A stretch of DNA of 37,110 nucleotides from a bacterium (GTDB taxonomy: Bacteria > Sysuimicrobiota > Sysuimicrobiia > Sysuimicrobiales > Segetimicrobiaceae): assembly GCA_035307765.1 (NCBI GenBank), contig DATGHU010000008.1:1-37110 (forward strand), read 5' to 3'. Within the stretch, counting starts at the first letter, position 1, and each line of letters opens with the position of its first letter. Below, piece after piece: positions 34,203 through 37,110 of the stretch. Under the pieces are notes generated by a model that was given only the letters and a program-made list of their open reading frames with translations, ran no database searches and was not told the origin of the DNA. The position numbers and the translations under genes were made by a program.

Positions 34203-34268
34203 TGTTACTCGCAATGGAAGACAGCCAAGTAACATTTAAGGGTCGCATGGAGGCGAGATGCAAGTAAC
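34203..34268. promoter_or_regulatory. Candidate operator between the XRE and zinc-finger genes
   Basis: TGTTACT (34203-34209) and its inverse AGTAACA (34228-34234) form a 7-bp dyad with 18-bp spacing in the divergent intergenic region. The half-site CAAGTAAC recurs at 34226-34233 and again directly after the zinc-finger ATG (34261-34268). Repeated half-sites in front of an XRE gene suggest regulator binding. Confidence 0.45.
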
Positions 34269-34875
34269 GCGGGACGAATCCCGACTCATTCGGGCGGCCA
34301 TCCACTTCGCGAATCTGCAGCGTATCACGTCACCAGAGCAGGTCGAGGCGATGTTCTTTCAGTTAGGACCCCAGCAGACGGGCCCTACGTTCAAAGCCCT
34401 CAGCCTCTCCCCCATCTCGGCTGAGGCCGCGATCGCTGCCTTTCGTGATAACGACCAGGCCGAGCTACGGCGCTGGCTTACGGAGATTGCCGAGCGCGGT
34501 GTCGCTGCGCGCGACCGGATTCGGGACGAGGTCAACGTCCGCCTTCGGGCCGTGAACGTGCATCCGATCTTCGACGGGAGACGGCTTCGGCTTGAGGTGT
34601 GGCCCAGCAGCGGCGTGCAGGCTGCCTATGCGTATGCAGTGGCGATGATCCTGGACGACGAGCGGGGACTCACGAACCGACTAGGGCACTGCCCCGGCCG
34701 ATCACCGATGCATCCGTGCGGCCGGTTTGTGTTGACGCTCGAGGGGCGCCCGCGGCGATTCTGCAGCGTTGCGCACCGGCTCGCCTGGAATCGCGCCGAT
34801 GCCAAAGAACGGGTCTGGAGATCGCGCCATCCCGGGGAGGGCCCTCGTCCAGTGGGTCCTCGAGGGAGTGCGTAG
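34258..34875 (+). CDS. Protein with C-terminal CGNR-like zinc finger
   Basis: 205 residues. The N-terminal 140 residues are alpha/beta with no motif I recognise. Residues about 142-183 have a Cys/His cluster: GHCPGRSPMHPCGRFVLTL, RRFCSVAHRLAWNRADAKERV, i.e. C-x8-C, then C-x3-H followed by Arg-rich helix, resembling the CGNR treble-clef finger (which normally carries a fourth Cys). CGNR proteins are thought to bind nucleic acid. ATG 34258 follows GGAGGCGAG closely. Pairs with the divergent XRE gene. Function is unknown. Confidence 0.7.
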   Translation: MQVTRDESRLIRAAIHFANLQRITSPEQVEAMFFQLGPQQTGPTFKALSLSPISAEAAIAAFRDNDQAELRRWLTEIAERGVAARDRIRDEVNVRLRAVNVHPIFDGRRLRLEVWPSSGVQAAYAYAVAMILDDERGLTNRLGHCPGRSPMHPCGRFVLTLEGRPRRFCSVAHRLAWNRADAKERVWRSRHPGEGPRPVGPRGSA

Positions 34876-34925
34876 AGCCCCCCAAACCGACCCTTCACCT
34901 CTCGGATCCTGCCCCTTACTCCGCC

Positions 34926-34964
34926 TTGCACAGAATTAGCATATATGCTAATATGGTCTAGACC
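34926..34964 (+). promoter_or_regulatory. Toxin-antitoxin promoter with two palindromic operators
   Basis: TTGCAC (34926-34931) and TAATAT (34949-34954) at 17 bp. Between and over them lies the perfect 18-bp palindrome ATTAGCATATATGCTAAT (34935-34952), followed directly before the GTG by a second perfect palindrome GGTCTAGACC (34955-34964). Such dyads on the promoter are characteristic of autoregulated toxin-antitoxin operons. Confidence 0.7.
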
Positions 34965-35345
34965 GTGGAATCACGCCTAACCTGGTCCACCGTCTTCTAC
35001 GTCGCCCCCTCCGGGCGCGCACCGGCCGAGGAATGGCTGGACGGGCAGGACGAGGAGGTCCAGGAGCGGGCCATCGCGTTGCTGCAGGTCCTTCGGGGGC
35101 AAGGTGGGCGGCTGGGGATGCCCCACGCGAAGCACCTGCGCGGGAAGGTTTGGGAGTTGCGCTTCCAGGCGCGCAGCGGAGCGTACCGGCTTCTGTATGC
35201 GGCCATGAGCGGGCAGCGTATCCTGGTCTTGCATGGGTTTCGGAAGGCGACCCGGGAGACGCCGCAGGGGAAACTGAGAACCGCCGAGGTCCGGCTGGCG
35301 GAGTTCGAGCGATCGGACAGGACAGACAGACCGAAAGGGAGGTAG
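34965..35345 (+). CDS. RelE/HigB-like toxin (Gp49 family)
   Basis: 126 residues. EEWLDGQDEEVQERAIALLQVLRGQGGRLGMPHAKHLRGKVWELRFQARSG then YRLLYAAMSGQRILVLHGFRKATRETP is the phage-derived Gp49/HigB RelE-fold pattern: LRGKVWELR, the YRLLY strand and the HGFRKATRETP end with Lys/Arg. Such toxins cleave mRNA on ribosomes. GTG 34965 follows the operator with almost no leader. Toxin first, antitoxin second is the HigBA order. Tail is Arg/Glu-rich. Confidence 0.85.
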   Translation: MESRLTWSTVFYVAPSGRAPAEEWLDGQDEEVQERAIALLQVLRGQGGRLGMPHAKHLRGKVWELRFQARSGAYRLLYAAMSGQRILVLHGFRKATRETPQGKLRTAEVRLAEFERSDRTDRPKGR

Positions 35346-35353
35346 CGGCCATC

Positions 35354-35728
35354 ATGGGACGCAGGCGACGATCTGCTGTGAGCACCACGGGGTGGGAGGA
35401 GAAGGTACTAACTCGTCCTGGGGCGGCCGAGCGCGTGGCGCAATACCGAGCCGAGGTCGAGACGGGCCGCTTCGTCGAACAGTTGGTAGAGGCTTCGGGG
35501 AAAACACAGCGAAGCATCGCGGCGCTGGCGCGGGTGCCGGAGCCGAACCTCACGAGGATCAAGCGTGGGGAGATCCTGCCGTCGCTGGATACGATCGCGC
35601 GGCTGACCTGGGCGGCGCTCGGCACCGGCCTTGAGCTGAGGCCTCAGGGCCGTCGGTCGAAGAAGGTCGAGCCGATCGTCCTGCGGTTCGCATCCCGGCG
35701 GCAGAAGGGAATGGTTGCGCAGGGTTAG
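35354..35728 (+). CDS. XRE-family antitoxin
   Basis: 124 residues; ATG 35354 is 8 bp after the toxin stop with GGGAGG (35338-35343). HTH at about 52-91: GKTQRSIAALARVPEPNLTRIKRGEILPSLDTIARL. N-terminal basic MGRRRRSAVS and a linker; C-terminal RRSKKVEPIVLRF. HigA-type antitoxins neutralise the toxin and repress the operon. Assignment rests on order, spacing and HTH; toxicity is untested. Confidence 0.85.
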   Translation: MGRRRRSAVSTTGWEEKVLTRPGAAERVAQYRAEVETGRFVEQLVEASGKTQRSIAALARVPEPNLTRIKRGEILPSLDTIARLTWAALGTGLELRPQGRRSKKVEPIVLRFASRRQKGMVAQG

Positions 35729-35777
35729 CCGGGCGGCATGGTCCCATTCGGAGTATTACGATACGGGGAGGTCGCCG

Positions 35778-36206
35778 TTGAAGTATTACATCCAGATCAC
35801 CGCGTTCGCGCCCGACCCGGCCGACTGGGCCAAGGGCGAGAGACAACGGGACGAACTCCTTACTGAGCACAAGATTCATGTGGAACGCAAAGGCGATGAT
35901 CTCGGCTTCATCGTGGCAACAGCTGATATCGAGGCTGATTCGCCAGAGACAGCAGCACGGCAGTTGATTCTTCAGATCAAATCGGCGAAGGTGATTCGTG
36001 ACCAGGAGGGCGCATTGGTCGACGCCACATGGCACGATGACGGAGGTCACAAGCACAATCTGCCACTTGATCCTCTCGCGGCGTCAGTTGCATGGACCGT
36101 CGGCAGAAAGGGCCCGGGAACACCGTCCGGAATTCCGGGCGAAGACAACCCGCAACGGCGCCAGTATGAAGGTGGGCCCAAGTTCGATCCCAAGGAGCCT
36201 TGGTGA
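35778..36206 (+). CDS. Uncharacterised 142-residue protein
   Basis: No family recognised. TTG 35778 is chosen since GGGGAGG (35765-35771) stands 6 nt before it, giving M-K-Y-Y-I-Q-I-T-A-F-A-P-D-P-A-D-W at the start. The protein is soluble, alternating strand and helix (HVERKGDDLGFIVATADIEADSPETAARQLILQIKS), with a Gly/Pro-rich end. Located in the tRNA-Pro element directly after the antitoxin and separate from its stop by 49 bp, so possibly part of the same transcript. Base composition is lower in GC than the chromosome. Confidence 0.6.
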   Translation: MKYYIQITAFAPDPADWAKGERQRDELLTEHKIHVERKGDDLGFIVATADIEADSPETAARQLILQIKSAKVIRDQEGALVDATWHDDGGHKHNLPLDPLAASVAWTVGRKGPGTPSGIPGEDNPQRRQYEGGPKFDPKEPW

Positions 36207-36273
36207 GAATCTCTTGTGTCTTCCTCGTGCACGGCGGCGACGGAAGATGGACCCGGAAGAAGCGGGATGAGAG

Positions 36274-36456
36274 GTGAAAAACATTAGCAGCCAATCTTCG
36301 ACGGGGCAAACATCAGTCGTCCTGCTACCTGCAGAATTCCTTATCGACTACGGCAAGGGCGCGTTTCTCGGTGAATGCCTGGTCCCACTCCGCGGGGACC
36401 AGCTCTGCATGGACGAGAAAGGCAACGTGTACATCCAAATCGTCACGCACGACTGA
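36274..36456 (+). CDS. Possible small protein, 60 residues
   Basis: GTG 36274 opens 60 codons: KNISSQSSTGQTSVVLLPAE, then FLIDYGKGAFLGECLVPLRG and DEKGNVYIQIVTHD. No motif and only a weak ribosome site. Composition and alternating hydrophobic pattern look protein-like, but it may be spurious. It is the last ORF before the right-hand attachment repeat. Confidence 0.4.
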   Translation: MKNISSQSSTGQTSVVLLPAEFLIDYGKGAFLGECLVPLRGDQLCMDEKGNVYIQIVTHD

Positions 36457-36485
36457 TTAGTAGCCCCCCGGTGTTCGATAGTCGA

Positions 36486-36513
36486 GCTTGTGCCTTCCTC
36501 GTGCCAAAACAGG
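36486..36513 (+). repeat. Putative recombinase arm-type site, right
   Basis: Counterpart of 32105-32132 (25/28 identical), 136 bp inside the right attachment repeat. A third, shorter relative, CTTGTGTCTTCCTCGTGC, is at 36213-36230 (17 of 18 bases match this site). In a circularised element both would flank the core site. Confidence 0.45.
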
Positions 36514-36649
36514 ACCAAAATCGGCCCACCAGACCCGAACAGACCCCACGAAACCCAAGATAGGGGAGGGCCGCAAAACGCAGGTGCTGCACGGCTTTCC
36601 GCATGATTGCCGCGTCTTCGCGGTGTTCGCTAAGAAGCCCGAAGCATAG

Positions 36650-36694
36650 ATGGGGTTCAGGTGGTCGCCGGTTCAAATCCGGCAGGACCGACCA
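36650..36694 (+). repeat. Right attachment repeat (partial tRNA-Pro copy)
   Basis: Positions 36650-36683 are identical to 32017-32050; then AGGACCGACCA replaces CGGCCCGACCA. It lacks the 5' half of a tRNA and its acceptor strand would mispair at two positions with the upstream tRNA's 5' strand, so it is not a functional tRNA. Confidence 0.85.
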
Positions 36695-36702
36695 AAGCAA
36701 CA

Positions 36703-37110
36703 TGGGTCCAGCCCGGAGACATAGGGAACACTTTGTACCTAGGACATGGGTAACACTTTCGGCCCAACCGGATTGTCGAGCGGTTCAAGCACGCGCGTCT
36801 CCAGATCAAGGTAGCCCAAGTCATAATCCATAAAGCTGACCAGCCAGATGCCGTCGTGCACTTCTTTAATGCCGACGGCTTGTCCCGCAAAGACCTGGCT
36901 GAGATTGATTTTGGCCGTGCGCAGACAGATGCGCCCGCACTGCGTGCCCACGATGGTTTTGTCGTGGAGCGGATAGTCGATATCTGGTAAGCCCGTGTAG
37001 GGACGTGGAGACGGATGGTAGACTTCGGCCGGACATTTCATGTTCAGCGCTTCGTGCGGGCGTTCGGTGTTGAAGATGTCGAGAAATTTGTCAACGCGGG
37101 CCTGCTGCTG
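36703..37110 (-). mobile_element. IS481-like insertion sequence, partial
   Basis: Only the transposase 3' end and one terminus are in the window. The outer end is inferred to start near 36703 (about 9 bp after the partial tRNA) from the IS-like border sequence; GACAT-A/G-GG-G/T-AACACTTT occurs twice (36718-36734 and 36743-36759), typical of these termini. The other end is off the window, so inverted repeats and target duplication cannot be checked. Confidence 0.6.
36739..37110 (-). CDS. IS481-family transposase, C-terminal fragment
   Basis: Open to the window edge for 124 codons; the visible part begins QQARVDKFLDIFNTERPHEALN, the end of an rve/DDE integrase core (NTERPHEAL is the tell-tale segment), then MKCPAEVYHPSPRPY and the IS481-type tail IWLVSFMDYDLGYLDLETRVLEP...PKVLPMS. 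Catalytic DDE residues lie outside the window. Function of the complete copy cannot be judged. Confidence 0.85.
   Translation of the reverse strand, partial: QQQARVDKFLDIFNTERPHEALNMKCPAEVYHPSPRPYTGLPDIDYPLHDKTIVGTQCGRICLRTAKINLSQVFAGQAVGIKEVHDGIWLVSFMDYDLGYLDLETRVLEPLDNPVGPKVLPMS

Larger units (their letters stand above)
32017..36694. mobile_element. Integrase-less genomic element at tRNA-Pro (about 4.6 kb)
   Basis: Bounded by the 3' 45 bp of tRNA-Pro (32017-32061) and its near-copy (36650-36694), the usual footprint of a tyrosine-recombinase integration. Contents: cupin, FAD monooxygenase, XRE/zinc-finger divergent pair, RelE-like toxin with XRE antitoxin, and two unknown small proteins. 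Base composition is patchier and lower in GC than the housekeeping run before it. No recombinase, replication or transfer gene is present, so it is either a decayed island or a non-autonomous element moved in trans. Confidence 0.75.
36457..36738. other. Right border region of the element and IS end
   Basis: 282 bp without a gene. It contains the right arm-type repeat, the partial tRNA-Pro copy, and the outer end of the IS481-like element beginning near 36703. Frames here are tRNA-derived artefacts. Confidence 0.6.

Noticed and set aside
32017-36694. CRISPR array or defence-nuclease cluster in the element
   Set aside because: No regularly spaced repeats and no nuclease, methylase or helicase motif; only toxin-antitoxin and XRE-type genes were found.
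36443-36890. Minus-strand frames containing VLPDLNRRPPEPH and LVGPAGFEPATT
   Set aside because: Both peptides are typical spurious translations of tRNA sequence and here lie around the partial tRNA copy at 36650-36694; no real protein.

Overview
This is a dense, strongly GC-rich bacterial chromosome segment with many GTG starts and many 1-4 bp stop/start overlaps. The housekeeping set (PlsY-type acyltransferase, ScpA/ScpB, DacF-type carboxypeptidase, IspH, CMK, Der) fits a Gram-positive-like or deep-branching Terrabacteria lineage. The LexA box is of the Bacillus/actinobacterial type. The TtuB-TtuA-TrmI tRNA T-loop modification operon hints at a thermophilic or thermotolerant ancestry. I cannot place the organism more precisely; an uncultured phylum is my best guess, by inference only.

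Layout. 1-2.8 kb: nucleoside salvage (deoB, cut by the window edge; punA; pdp). 2.8-8.5 kb: acyl-CoA metabolism (3-hydroxyacyl-CoA dehydrogenase, acyl-CoA dehydrogenase, etfB, etfA, coenzyme-B12 acyl-CoA mutase large subunit with isobutyryl-CoA-mutase-like substrate residues). 8.5-9.1 kb: a convergent HTH regulator behind a putative Shine-Dalgarno-sequestering hairpin. 9.1-13 kb: secreted AMIN-domain protein with tandem repeats, a 5-aminolevulinate synthase (C4 haem route) and a coupled DHDPS-family aldolase. 13-15.8 kb: tandem DinB protein, a radical-SAM gene with a LexA box inside its promoter spacer, and a LysE-type exporter. 16-18.6 kb: the mutase B12-binding subunit in one overlapping operon with a ubiquitin-like sulfur carrier, TtuA and TrmI. 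18.6-19.8 kb: thiolase on the minus strand. 19.9-32 kb: a long plus-strand housekeeping run (lysA, M50 protease, scpAB, dacF, CitE-like lyase, PspC protein, methyltransferase, cmk, plsC, ispH, der, plsY, panE) ending in tRNA-Pro(GGG).

The 3' end of tRNA-Pro is the left boundary of a roughly 4.6-kb accessory element. A 45-bp near-duplicate of the tRNA 3' end lies at 36650-36694. Between the copies are a cupin, a FAD monooxygenase, a divergent XRE-regulator/zinc-finger pair with a candidate operator, a RelE-like toxin with XRE antitoxin behind palindromic operators, and two unknown small proteins. No integrase is present, but related short repeats near both ends look like recombinase arm sites. 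A partial IS481-like transposase begins just outside the right boundary and runs off the window.

How the parts fit. The dehydrogenases, ETF, thiolase and mutase can work together in beta-oxidation and in interconverting straight and branched C4 acyl-CoAs. TtuB, TtuA and TrmI act on the same tRNA T-loop (positions 54 and 58). The SOS-controlled radical-SAM gene and the neighbouring DinB protein suggest a DNA-damage locus. The tRNA-Pro element is the clearest horizontally acquired part.
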